From NCBI RefSeq assembly GCF_963662255.1, contig NC_085052.1, forward strand, positions 10,189,807-10,253,806: 64,000 bases of DNA, given 5' to 3'. The notes beneath the pieces are model-generated. The model was not told the DNA's origin, did not search any database, and worked only from the letters and a program-made list of their open reading frames with translations. Each line of letters opens with the position of its first letter. Position 1 is the stretch's first letter. Position numbers and translations under genes: made by a program. Source of the DNA: Cinclus cinclus. Its lineage: Eukaryota; Chordata; Aves; Passeriformes; Cinclidae. Below are positions 37,446-48,682 of this stretch, piece after piece.

Positions 37446-39599
37446 AGTAATAATTTTCTTTGAACAAATGTATATAAAAAGGAGACAACCAAACTATTAC
37501 TGTAAGTAACCTGCTTTGGAAAGCACTGTCGATATCAAACTGAGTGTTAGCCCTTTCGGGCTGATATCTTATAGCTCACCTGGTAATCTGTTTAGCCTAA
37601 TGACCTGACACCTCCCTCTTATTTCATGAAGCTAAGCAGGTTCAGGCTTAATTAGCACTGTACTTGGGTGGGAAATCTTCATGGGAAATCCCACATTTCT
37701 GTTTGTTCTGATACTTTGTGATGCCTGTTTCATGACTGGCTGTGACGATGTGGGCCTGTGCCAATGGATCCACAGGCTCCAGTGACACCTTTCCACTCTT
37801 CCCTTGCACCCTCTTCCTGCGTGCCATCAGCTCAGCAATCTGGCAGGAGACTGGTAGTGGAGAAACTAAGAAATAAATCCATCACCTGGGTGCGTCTGTG
37901 CCCTCATGGAGGTGACTACAGTGATGGGGCTGGTTTCTGGCTATGTCACACATGGGACCCCCTCTGCTGATCCTGGGCCACCCTCCAGGTGGGAGATGGC
38001 ATCCACAGTTTGTCCCCTGAGATTGATCGATGTTCTGTAGCACTGTGGGACAGCACAGGGATGTGTGCTGATGTGCTGGTGGTATGACTGATCTTTTCTT
38101 GGTCAAGCTTCTGCTCAGTTCCAAGGTCTTCCCTTGTTTGGAATCTTTCCTGGATGATATTGTTTCATTTCTCTCCATTTTTTCACATCTGCTGAGGCAA
38201 TATTCCTGTACTTCAAGATTTGCTGCTGTCCATGGAACACAGGTAGTTTCAGGAGACAGACTGAGACTGTGGTTAAAGCAAGCTTGGTGCTTTCAACCCT
38301 TTGGTCTGCCAGGGATGTGGTTGAACTCAAGACCCCCCACCCCATTTGTAATTTAGCCCCCTTTCCAGCATGTGCTCTAAAAGCATCAGCCTGCTTCTCA
38401 GGGTTCCTTCTAGGCACTGCTGTTTCTTATTGAAAAATGTCAGGAGACTGATAAAAACAATGCCCAGCAAAAGCAGCTGAGTGACTTAAAGAGCTAAAAC
38501 ACAGCAGCTGGAGACTCCTTCCTCCCTTTTGCAGCAAGGACAAACTTCTCATTACACAAGGGAGCAGTGGGGCGGGTCCTTGGGAGAGGGATGCTGTTGC
38601 CCCAGCTTGAAGGAGATCCTGAAGCTTCTTCAAGATCCAGCCAGGTTAAGCCCTTTGCACCCCATGGTGTGCAAACACCCTGGAAGTATCATGAGCTTTT
38701 CTTGGACATGATGTAGGGAATCTCCGGGGGAAGAAGAACATCTGTGACTCCCTGCTCTTGATTCTTTGACCTCCAATGGTCAGAGTTGACATTTGATTTA
38801 ATGCCATGCCTTTGCACTGCCTTTATTACATTTATATCACTGAGGCACCATTTGTGGGACGGCAGCTACACACATTAGCCAAGGTCTGCGAGTGCGAGAT
38901 AAATCTGTTCTGCTTTCAGATAATGTAGCACACCCTTGGTTTTGAACAAATGAGAAAAGGGAAAGGAATAGCACTGCATATTTTGTCTTGGCCTGTTGTA
39001 TAAAGAAGGCCTGCTCTCTGCAGTGCAAACATAAAGGACATTTGAAACAAAATAGGAGGCCAAACCTAGCCAGCAGCCTCTTCCTTCCTCCACTACAAAA
39101 GACTTCTCCCTTCCACAAAAACCAGTACACAATTCTTGACTGATGACTAAATAAAGGAAGACTTGATAGGAAGTGACTTAAAGGTAGTCAACTTACTTGG
39201 AAGGTTTTGTATTGTGAGAATTTATGAACAGCGGAAGGGAACAGTTGCATTTAGATTCTGAATTCCCCATAGCTATGCTGCCATTAAATTTTCAGAATGC
39301 TTTTGCGTACATAAAACACAACAGCTGTCCTATGGGAGGTATAATTACAATTAAAAATAGGAAAGAAAATAAGCTGTGAGCATACAATCAACTCTTGAGG
39401 GAGACAGCCAATATCTCAGGCAAATTACAGAATCAAAGCTGCCTGAAATCTTTTAAGGCACAGCTCAGTGAGCATTTAGGGAGGAAAGGCCAGAGCAGAA
39501 GTTTCCATAACAAAAATGCTATGAAGAAAAAATAGCAGCAGCAGTAGGTATAAATATCCAGAAAGGACAGAGAGGGATCTAGTGTTCATCCTCCTCTTT
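37446..39599. other. Non-coding stretch, no gene seen
   Basis: Unique sequence, GC-richer around 37740-38000. A short A-rich CAG stretch near 39528-39545 precedes the CR1-like relic. Confidence 0.5.
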
Positions 39600-39830
39600 G
39601 AAAGGGGCCAAAGACTGGAAGCCCAAGCTCCATATAGCAGGTGCAGCTAGATTTAAAATGAGCAGGCGGAGATGGTTCTTCACAGAATTTATGGTAGACC
39701 TGTATAATTAATTTCCCGGGGGTAGTCTGGATGCAGATATACACAGGTTCAAAGGAAGACTAGAGAAAAACTTGGAACAAGGAAATCTTTGGACTTATTA
39801 AACAGACAGGCCACAGGAGGCTTAGAGAAA
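39600..39830 (+). repeat. CR1/L3-like LINE 3' region, degraded
   Basis: The block order matches the region after the reverse transcriptase of CR1/L3 elements in amniotes. TAAAATGAGCAGGCGGAGAT is followed by GGTTCTTCACAGAATTTATG (compare 'tttttcacacaacgcat'), GTAGACCTGTATAATTAATT (compare 'aagctgtggaactcattgcc'), ATACACAGGTTCAAAGGAAGA (compare 'gggttcaaaaagggac'), CTAGAGAAAAACTTGG, and CTTATTAAACAGACAGG. In functional elements the first part encodes the end of ORF2; here it has stops. The comparison is from memory, so family rank is uncertain. Confidence 0.65.
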
Positions 39831-41170
39831 GCATCATATATAATCATGCAGTTTTACTTTTCCCTAAGGATGTGTTTGTTCAATAGTGTCAGATAGTGTG
39901 GCTGTTCTGGTGGTTTTTTTGCTTAAGTTGATTGACCTTTAGCAAGATAATAATTTGGAGTTTGTGTTCATTCCCATTGTAGAGAGAAGAGTAAACACCT
40001 GTTAAAATATCAGCCCTTCCCATCTTCCCAATGTTCCCAGTGTTAATAACATGGCATATACTGTCTCCATTTGTGACACTTTTAAAATGGATAGAATCAG
40101 ATAAAAAGACATTTTTCCTTTCCCTTTTTTTTACCCTCTTTCAGTAAAATTGTCAACGCCTCTGAAAGGTCACACCTAGATGTGACTAGCACAGCACACA
40201 ACAGATAATGTGCTTTTCCTAGGTGGTAGGGCTGAAACAAAGGAGGAGAAGGGCTGCAGGCAAGGCTACAAGACAGGAACCAGGTATAATGGCTCTCAAT
40301 TCTCCATTCCCACATGGGATTAGGGATATACACCTTGAATGAGCATCTGAAATCCCCAAATTAGGAGTCTGGCAGTGTTTGGATCTCATTTTTGCATCCT
40401 TCACAATCCTAAACAGACTTACACACAAAGAAAAAAATGACTCAACCCATTGGGCAGCATCCCAAATTCCTCAGGAAGACCTAGACAGCACACATTAAAG
40501 CCCCAGTAAAGGCTAGTCTGCTGTTTGAGCCGTGTTCACATGCTTTGACATTGTCTGATTTATGTGTCTGTTCCTGAGCAGGGATCATCCCCTCTGTGCT
40601 GTGATTCCCATTCTCTAGCCAGCCCTACAGAAGCAGGACAAGATAGCAGGATGGCTGCATCCTGACCCCTGGAAATCCAAAGAAAAGTAGGGGTGGGCTT
40701 TGGCCAGTCAGTCCCTGAGCAGCAGAGACTCCTGGGTGGCTCTGCAGAGACCAACTTCTGTCCATCCAACTTTGTCATTGTATTGTGTCCCTTCCTCCCA
40801 AAGTCCACATGTAGCCCCTTGGGGCCCTGGGCACCCATCCATTTGTCTGTTGCAAAGTGAAGTGTCTGGTGAATAGCTACATCTTCAGGGAAAGGACTAT
40901 TATGAAGCCAGGGTCCAGACATATCACATGGACTGGCATCAGAGAGGATATCCACTGGACCTGCCCCTCCTCTCTGGCCTGCTTCTCTCCCCTTAAATTG
41001 CAAACACTTCTCAGCAGAGACCATGGCTGAGCTGTGTGTTTATGGATTTCCTGACTCAACAGGGCCCTCCTCTTGATGCATTCTTTCAAAGGAACAAACA
41101 ATAATAATGGCTTCGTCCTGGTATTTAATAAAATGGTGTCCTCCAATCCTTATTGCAACCTCCAGCTGTG
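39831..41170. other. Non-coding stretch, no gene seen
   Basis: Unique sequence. A 154-codon minus-strand frame (40560-41024) was considered. It has no recognisable domain and lies in a moderately GC-rich patch; coding status is unsupported. Confidence 0.5.
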
Positions 41171-41315
41171 TAGAGCGTAGGGCCAGAAGCGATGATTAGA
41201 TTATCTGGTTTAACCACCCATAAAACACAGGATGCAGAATTTCATTCTCCATCACAGCACAAATAATAAATAGAATAGTCCAAGACAAACTCTAATATCC
41301 AATTTTTAATATTAA
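41171..41315 (-). repeat. CR1-like LINE 3' end, antisense, degraded
   Basis: On the plus strand it reads GGGCCAGAAGCGATGATTAG, ATTATCTGGTTTAACCACCC, ATAAAACACAGGATGCAGAA, TTTCATTCTCC, and later ATCCAATTTTTAATAT. Amniote CR1 3' ends, as usually displayed antisense, read 'ggccagaagggaccatt', 'gatcatctagtctgacctcc', 'tataacacaggccatagaatttc', and 'catccaatcttgattt'. The match is good over about 145 bases despite divergence. The strand call rests on CR1 elements ending in ATTCTATG in the sense direction and is less sure than the identity. Confidence 0.65.
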
Positions 41316-42524
41316 CTACAATATGCATGTAGAGGGAGACATTAAAAAACCCCTGTGTGTACCAATCTACAACCCCCCTGGCAGTACTTACATATTTCTT
41401 ATTGCTCACTAGCTTATTTACTGCGAAGGAACAAAGCTAATGCTGAGCTCTGAAGCATTTCTAATGTGAATGAATTTTGCCCTGTGGTTTCATAATGAGC
41501 TCCACCCTTCATCCACCTCTGCTCCCCCTTCTTTCTATTTTCCCTTATTTAATTTAAAAATAAAGTGAAAATATGCCCCGTCTACGAGGCAAAATTCAGA
41601 TTAATTTCCTTTAAGTGCTGTTTTGTGCCCTGGGTAGTAGCTTGAAGCCAGCCCTGTGAATCACAGGTTTGATTACTCTGATAGGGCAGGAAAGTGTCTT
41701 ACTTAAGAGATAGGAATGAAAAAATATATTAGCAGGATTGGGTTATTTTTTCCAGGAGGAATTAGAAAGACAGAGCTTTATGGGGAAACTCTATTAACGT
41801 CATCAACTTTCCTTTGCTTAAGGTCAAAAATTGTACAGTACCACTGGAATAATATAATTTTAGAAAATTTCTGTTTGGCCTTTTTGTTTGTTTTTTTTTA
41901 ATTCTCTTTTTCTCTTGTCATGTTTATGCCTGAGGGCTTTTTATTTGATCACTGTTATTTAATGGCTCGAATCAATGAATGAGCAGCTATCTACAAAGTA
42001 AAAAAAGTAAAAAGGTGGGGAGCAGGAGAAAATAGAAGACGTGGACAAACCACACTGACTTATCTGGGGGCCCTGGAGACAGCTTGGCAGGGGACATGTG
42101 GTGAAATTACTGGGAATAGGGCAAGGCACAAGGGGAAATGGCATGTGGAGTTGTGTAAAAAAAAAAAATCGAATCTGTCCTTCCCTTTTCCCGTCATATT
42201 TTATAACTTCAGTGTGTCATTTGCTGCCTGCAGATAGTAAATGCAAAGTGCTTTACCCTAAGGTTGGGATTTGCTGACAAGTGTCATGTTTTGCCAGTCA
42301 GGACTGAAGAAACCTGGTTGTGATCAGGGCCTGAAAGCAGCCCACCACGGGCACTGGAGGTATCTGAGCTCGTTAGCTGTAGGACTAATGAGCCAGAGAG
42401 AATAAATTCATATGCAAAAGAATTAAGTTAGTCATTACACTTACTACAGTGAGTTTAGAAATTTGTCCCTGGTCTGTCATTCACAGCAGCCCCCTAATTT
42501 TTGTATTCACATTGCTTTTCAGCA
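41316..42524. other. Non-coding stretch, possible conserved sequence
   Basis: No gene. The 41440-41640 part is AT-rich and free of simple repeats, with TTTAATTTAAAAATAAAG and TTAAGTG motifs. The 42230-42420 part has two ATGCAAA (octamer-like) motifs. An A11 run lies near 42158. Regulatory roles are possible but unproven. Confidence 0.4.
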
Positions 42525-42690
42525 ATGTCTCCTCCTATATCTCAGGGAAACTCATTTCACATCCATTTCTCAGCTTTTCAATCTGTAAAATTGAAATGGG
42601 AGGCAATGCTTATCTCGTTGCAGCTAAAATTTATAATTAGCGCCTTAAAAGCCCTATGGAGGGTCTAAGTATGATTTATTTTCAATAAAG
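42525..42690 (+). repeat. MIR/L2-like SINE or LINE tail, degraded
   Basis: CATTTCTCAGCTTTTCAATC, TGTAAAATTGAAATGGGAGG and CAATGCTTATCTCG follow the MIR/L2 pattern 'cctcagtttcctcatctgtaaaatggggataat...tacctcat'. The 3' part, TTATAATTAGCGCCTTAAAAGC and CCTATGGAGGGTCTAAGTAT, resembles the 'aaagcgccttgaaagccctatggaggatgctaagtat' tail. It is sense on the plus strand and highly diverged. Confidence 0.6.
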
Positions 42691-43263
42691 AGTAATACAA
42701 AATGAGTTAGGGCTTGGTCTGCAATAGCCTTCCATTTTAAGCAATTTCATATGGAATTGTATCATTCCACACCAGTAGAACAGGACACTTCACATTCTAC
42801 ATGTGTGGATTTATATTTGTTTAAAAAATAAAGGTTTTTTTTTTGTTGTTGTTTTTTAAACAGGAAATTAGGTGATTAAGCAGGATTAGGCTTCCCTTTT
42901 GCTAGGTGTTATACAAGCATATAACAGAGATATCTTTTTGCTGGAGTTTACAATTTTGAACTTTGATCCCAGCAATTTCAGAAGTGCAGAGATAAGCATT
43001 AGTTTAAATACTTTCAATGCCACCATATTCAAGGAAACAACCATGAACTTAGCTTCCCAGTAGTTATATAATTACAGACTAATTTTTGCTGTCACAAAAA
43101 ACTGTTTCAGAGTCTCCTTCAGGGAATGAGGGTAGAAAGACTTCAAAACCTTGCCCATAATATGAAATTTGGAGTGAAAAACAAACTTCCATCTGACCTG
43201 CGTTGATGGAGCTGGTGAGTGGTAACCTTTTGACTTCTGTGTTGGGATGGCCAAATCCCTATT
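42691..43263. other. Non-coding spacer with a T-rich run
   Basis: Unique AT-rich sequence with a T/TTG-rich run at 42835-42857. No gene seen. Confidence 0.5.
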
Positions 43264-43315
43264 TGCATGACCTTGGGCCAGTTTGTGTGTACTAAATCCC
43301 TCAATCTGTTTCAGG
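43264..43315 (+). repeat. Possible short MIR-like relic
   Basis: GCATGACCTTGGGCCAGTTT followed by CTAAATCCCTCAATCTGTTTC resembles 'tgtgaccttgggcaagt', 'taacctctctg...cctcagtttc' of MIR. Only about 50 bases match and no tail follows, so chance similarity is possible. Confidence 0.3.
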
Positions 43316-43769
43316 ATGCTTCACCTCTTGCTTCATTACAAAGACATTAAAAGTCACAAAAAATGCTGTCTTTGCTGTGAGACAGAACAACAGGAGAAGA
43401 AGTTCCCCAAACTGAGAGCTGGATTTGCTGCAAATGAATTCAGTGCTTTGAGTAGTTCAGTGGTATGTGGCAAGAAATGGAGGAAAAGAAAGAGAAAAAA
43501 TTGGTTCATATATTTTTTAAGCTCTTTGACTGTAAAACAAACACTTGCAGAGCCTGAATGAGGGAAAAAAAGCCCAAAACATTTCTTTCAAATCACGTTC
43601 ATACAATGTAGTACTTTCCACTACAGCTTCAGGATTAGCATCGATTACGATGTGACCAAGGCAGGACAATCAAGTGGTTTAGGAGTGTATCCTCAGGGGT
43701 ACTCAGACCTGCTTGGTTCAACTTCTGATCTTTGCCTTTCCCCTCAGTATTCTCTTTGGTTTTAAAGCT

Positions 43770-43770
<1 letters not shown>

Positions 43771-43798
<28 letters not shown>
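43771..43798. repeat. T28 homopolymer
   Basis: An uninterrupted run of 28 T, seen directly. On the minus strand it could be a poly-A tail, but the sequence preceding it on that strand ends in AATATT rather than AATAAA, and no target duplication is visible. Confidence 0.9.
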
Positions 43799-43803
<5 letters not shown>

Positions 43804-45780
43804 TGAATTCCACAACACAAAACTGCAACACAGAGGAACCACTGGCCCTGCACCCTTGGACCAGTGGGTGCTGTGGGCTGCCTCCATGGCTGCTGAGCAT
43901 TCATGCCTGGCACCTGGCATCCTGGATTACTTAACTGAAAAGAGAAACTTTTCCAGGCTGGGGTGCACTAAGTCCTGCTCTTCCATGGGAATAGATTATC
44001 CACTTTTTCCTGGGAATAAAACAAATGCAAGACACTAACTTTATGGGTACGATGCTCTCACTTTTCATGGGGAGAAAAGCACAAAAGTGATTTTAAAAAG
44101 GACAAAAATTATAAAGTTTTAATTTGGGGTAGAAAAGAAGGAAGAAACCCTATTAGCTACAGGAGGTTATGTTGTAGTGGGTTGGAGACTACCTCCATCA
44201 GTTGTCAGGAAGAGTTTCTGGGTTTGGAAAGAGAAGGTTATCTGGAACACCAGGTCTTAAATTCCTAACATGCTCTCTTGCTTTTCTCCTTTACTCTTTC
44301 CCCAACAGCACACTGCAACATGCTCTTCTCCCACCTCTATCTCACAGTGTTAATCCCTGCCTGCCTTCAACACCCTTAACTCAATGCAATCACAACCTTT
44401 GGAAACTGCATTCTTAGAAAGAACAGACGGAAAATTCGGGGACGACAGTCTCCCAGAGTCCCCTGTCAAGGTCTGTGCAAAGTCCTTGTAGCTCCTTCTT
44501 TAAATAGATGCTGGCAAATTACAGCAGTGTCATTTGGTCTTCTGCTTAAAGCTGCGTTCACCGTTTCTTACTGTCAGCTCTATTTTCCCAGGGTTTGTCA
44601 GTTGTCAGATATCTGCCAAAAGGAGCAGATGAAATCTCAGCCCTCAGGGGAGACGTTGCTCCCTCACTTCACTTGAAATCCTTTCCCCCATTCAATTCTC
44701 TTTTTGGCCACTCTTTATTTATAAATCAAATTCAACTGAAATTGGGTTTGAGGAGCTGGCCTTTTTCTTTGCTCTGGTTATGAATAAAGCAGTGCATGGG
44801 CCTTTTGGTTTTAGATGCCTCTCATTCTTTTCTGTCACATAAAAAATGACTCCAAACTGGATTTTAAAGGAAAGGTCACTGATAAATCAATGCTGGATAA
44901 GTAGCAGTAATTATGGCTCTATTGAAAAATGATAGTACACCAGTGGGCTGGCAAACACATGGTTAAAACACATCAGCTTGCATCATTATTATTTCATAAG
45001 ATGCTCTGGTTATTGAGACTGAGGTAATTAATAGGCCAAGCAGAGCCTGCAGAGTCAAGCCTGATGGATGGAACATACAGGATACATCTGAAAGCTTCTT
45101 CAGCCCCTAAATCCCTCTCAGGATTATGGCAATTCCAAGCAGTAACTTTCCAGTCTAGAATTTCTATAAATACTGGTTAATAAGATCTTCTATTCCCCTG
45201 GAGGAGAGATTTTGAATCTTTAAATAAATTAAAAGAAGGATATTTAATATCTCAAACTATTCTTAAGCATCAAAATTCCTAAGTGCCAGAAAATTAAGTA
45301 TTATTAATTTAGATGAATTTGGACTGGTTTAGCTTATATTCACAGTTTGTTTGAAAACTGTAGAATCGACATTATTTTCTTTGGAATCTGATACACTGTT
45401 TTCTGAGATTGGAGCAAAATATATTCTTGTAAATAAAGAGGTAGTAAGGATTGAGGACATAGGTTATGACACAATGGTGAGAGTGTTAGAGTTAACTGGG
45501 ATATGGCCTGAAGTGTAGTCACTATTTTGACATAAATCTTTGTAAGATGGGAAATATGGAAGGCAAGGTTATCATTCCTGTGGAGAATGAGCATGTAGGA
45601 AATGGAAATCATTACATCTGAGGTGGTAGCAAGAATTCAGAACTCAATATGATTGAGCTTTGGGACATCTGGCACTTTCTCTCTCTTGGAGAAAGAGGTT
45701 TTGGCACAGGAAATGCACTCATGGACTTGTAAAGGAAGAGAGGGTTCCAGTGCCAAGCAGGCAGCTACTGACACACATGG
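43799..45780. other. Non-coding stretch, no gene seen
   Basis: Unique sequence. The 44880-45040 part, listed separately, is the most regulatory-looking. Confidence 0.5.
44880..45040. promoter_or_regulatory. Candidate regulatory element
   Basis: TAATTA occurs at 44908-44913 and 45025-45030 (the latter as GGTAATTAATAGG), together with GATAAATCAATG and GGTTATTGAG motifs of homeodomain or TALE type. There are no low-complexity runs or repeat signatures. The inference is from motif content alone. Confidence 0.22.
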
Positions 45781-45791
45781 TACCCAAAAGA

Positions 45792-45813
45792 GGGTGGGAG
45801 GGAGAGGGAAGGG
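45792..45813 (+). other. G-quadruplex motif
   Basis: Five GGG runs separated by loops of 1, 1, 3 and 2 bases on the plus strand. This satisfies the standard G3 with 1-7 base loop rule. It lies just upstream of the CR1-like relic. Folding in vivo is an inference. Confidence 0.7.
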
Positions 45814-46049
45814 AGCAGGCAGCAGGGAATTACTCCAACCTTGAAGATAAGAAAAGCATTAGGACGAATTGAAGAAAAAAATTATTAAAAGATGTGGAGC
45901 TAAATGTGAAAATATTACAAAAAAGTAGCAGGGTTTACTGGAGGTGAATGTTGCACAGGAGTGGGATCTATCTGTCCAGCCTACTTTGGTTCTAAACCAG
46001 AGAAATTCAGTGGAACTAATCTACCTAAATTGCAGGAAAATGCTGGGTT

Positions 46050-46715
46050 CAAGGCTGTGTGGGATATGAGGAGGTAAGCCAGAGAGGATGAATAGGTGAA
46101 TTACAGGTGGATAAAGTAACTAATGAGACAAATCATGCTGGAAGAGGAGCTAATTGTGTTGGAATGAAGTTTTTTAAAGGATCATTCTGGGGACTGAACA
46201 CATTTGATATTTTCTATAATGACCTTGGCATGAAGAGTGGATCTTTGCTGGTGAAACACAGATGAAAAGCTTTGCCAGTGTGGAGGAAGTCTGAATTGGT
46301 ACTTAGCAACAATCAGACTAGAATAATATAATGGGATGAAATGTAATTGCCCAGATTGCCAGGGCATGTGTACAGGGACTAATGAAAGGTACTTCTTCTT
46401 TGGATGGACTCATTGGGGAGGACACCAGTTGGAAATGAGGGGGAAATAGAAAGGTCTATCTGTCTTAATTGCAGGATTTCTACAAGCCAGCAATGAGATG
46501 TGCCTATAAAAATGCAAATACAAACCTATCAGGCAAGATTTTCCCAAAACATTTTCCAATTTTTTTTGAGACAATTAGCAGACAACCCAGTGAGGACCCT
46601 TATCTAGAGCATCCCAGGTGCTAAGGAGAAGAACTCAGACAGGTGAGGTCTGCACAGATGACCACAGGAACACAGTCTGTTTTACAAGAGGAAGAGGAAG
46701 AAGAAGAAGATTCTT
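46050..46715 (+). repeat. CR1/L3-like LINE ORF2 (reverse transcriptase) relic
   Basis: A long colinear series matches CR1/L3 ORF2 as I remember it. TTTCTATAATGACCTTGGCA at 46211-46230 fits the F-x-N-D-L-G motif. GTGAAACACAGATGAAAAGC at about 46251-46270 falls where the catalytic FADD box and TKL follow, with the motif broken. GGGATGAAATGTAATTG fits N-x-M-K-F-N. GCCAGGGCATGTGTACAGGG then fits K-C-K-V-M-H-L-G-T, and AGTTGGAAATGAGG fits Q-L-E. Further on, GAGGACCCTTATCTAGAGCA, ATGACCACAGGAACACAG and TTTTACAAGAGGAAG match the later R-P-x-L-E and R-M-I-R-G motifs. Frameshifts and stops abound, so it is a dead fossil. The 5' edge is uncertain; clear similarity starts near 46209. Confidence 0.7.
46686..46710. 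repeat. Short (GAA/GGA)n purine tract
   Basis: A 25-base homopurine run that seems to have grown from the 'aagaggag' stretch of the CR1-like relic in which it lies. Confidence 0.75.
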
Positions 46716-48640
46716 GTGGTCACTTCAGAAAGTGAAAGATGTAAGATGTGACTCACTGCAGTTGTGATTTGAAAATATCCCACTCACATGAGCACTCCAA
46801 GTAGTTTTCTATAAAATAAAATCACCACAGTGAAAAGAACTGTCATATAACAGACATTGTTGTCCAACTCAAGGGAACGGTGAGGTCTGTGTGTGCTAGA
46901 CTAACTCATAGCCAGTGCCAGAACTGAACTGTGAGGAAAATGCTAATGAACATGGGAGGCACCTGCTGTCTTTCCTTCAGGTAACTCAATCACAGTGATG
47001 AGACTAACCCCTTGGTTGTTTCTGTTAAAAATGCAGCAGAATAAAGTGTGAATATGGTTTGAGATCTGTGGGGGAGATGCTCGCTGGGATTCTGGGTCTA
47101 TCTCTTCTCTCAGGAATCTGACTCTTGGAAAAATTTCAAAACAAGACAGCAAAAAGCTTACCAGAATCAATACATTCTTGGCCTCAGAGGACTGTGTTCA
47201 ATCTCTGGTTAAATAGTACTACAAAAAGTATGTCTGCTCCTTTTTTAATGCAAAAAAATCACAACCTAGCCACGATTCTGGAACTGCAGCTGATGCCACC
47301 ACTTATCGGGGAAACCACATACAATTTTCAAGTCAGATCGAGCAAATCATAACTCCAAACCAGATCTAATTCCTTGCTTGTTCCTGGCTCTGCTTGTGAG
47401 GCAACCAGGTGTCCAGATTCTCACTGGCCACTGCTAGTGTGCAGCAAACTCTCCTGGGAAGGTGAATTGGAGTGTGACTCAGATTTAACCTTTTCCAGGG
47501 CACCTCCCCTGGTATTTTGTGGGCCTTCCACAATTTTGTCCCGCAGTAATTCCCAAACCAGTACAAAGCAAAAATAAAATAAAGTTCTCTCAACCAAAAT
47601 GCATCATTTGGGCCCAAAGAGTACCATTAGCACTACCTTCCTGTACATAGGCATATGAAAAAAGAGATTATGACTGTGCTGTTATTAATGTGAATTATTT
47701 GGTAGAGGTAGGAAGAGCTAATTAAAATTAATGTTCTCTTTAAACCAGAGGAAACTTCTTGCCACTGTCTGGCTTCACACTTAATGATGTATTTTCTTTT
47801 GAATGTGCAAACCAAGTAGATTTTTAGGGTGTTCAGAATCTCTTTTCATAAAAAGAAACTCCTACTCCTGTACCCAAACTTGCCACCGCTGTAGAAATAC
47901 TAATGTGTCTTTGTGTATCCCCAGGGAAAAATCCTTATCTAGTTCCCCCAAGTACACTCAGCTATGGACTATCAAAAGTGTTTTTGTTAGGCTTTCAAAA
48001 TGCATGAGAGAAAATTAATTAAGAAAACATCTGAAGATGTTTCCACTCAGAGCACATCTTCCACCTCCACTTCATTCTTGCTCACAGGACTTTGTGGCTG
48101 CTGCAGAAATTGGTTTCAGGTCTATCTTGTACCTTGTATCACATGCTGGGGTCCTGGTAAAGAGCAAAGTATTGGAACCCAAGATTGTATTTCAAGTAAT
48201 TTAATCACTCCAAGTCATGTGTGGGAGCAAGGACCCTAAGAGGCATCCATCAAACCCTTAGTCTCAGCCTCTGCTATTATAAATCTGTCCTCTTATTTTG
48301 CTTTCCCATCATTCCTATGGATGACTGCACTAGACTGAAAGGATTATTTTTCCCTAAGAACACATTAATTACTTTAATTCATATTCTCCTCTTTATGTTT
48401 ACTGTTTGGCATTACTTTTTAAACTAAGCACTTACTTTACTCATTGTAGATCTATTTACAGTAGCAGAGATACAGCCAGCATTACTTTAGGTGCAGCATT
48501 TTCAGTGCATCCCAGTGCAATGGTGTTTATGAAGTCCCCATTTAATACTCAGCTCTCCTACTGTCCTTCCTAGTCATTTCACTTCTTTCTTTTTCTACCC
48601 AGTCTTTCTCCTTGAAACACTTTTAGGTTTTGCAATGCTG
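46716..48640. other. Non-coding stretch, no gene seen
   Basis: Unique AT-rich sequence; small frames only. Confidence 0.5.
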
Positions 48641-48682
48641 GATATATATACACATACATACATACATATATATATATATGTA
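48641..48682. repeat. (TA)n/(CATA)n microsatellite
   Basis: GATATATATA, CACATACATACATACA and then a TA run ending in TGTATA, seen directly. Confidence 0.9.

Noticed and set aside
40560..41024. 154-codon minus-strand frame
   Set aside because: Unrecognised sequence in a GC-richer patch where long chance frames are expected.
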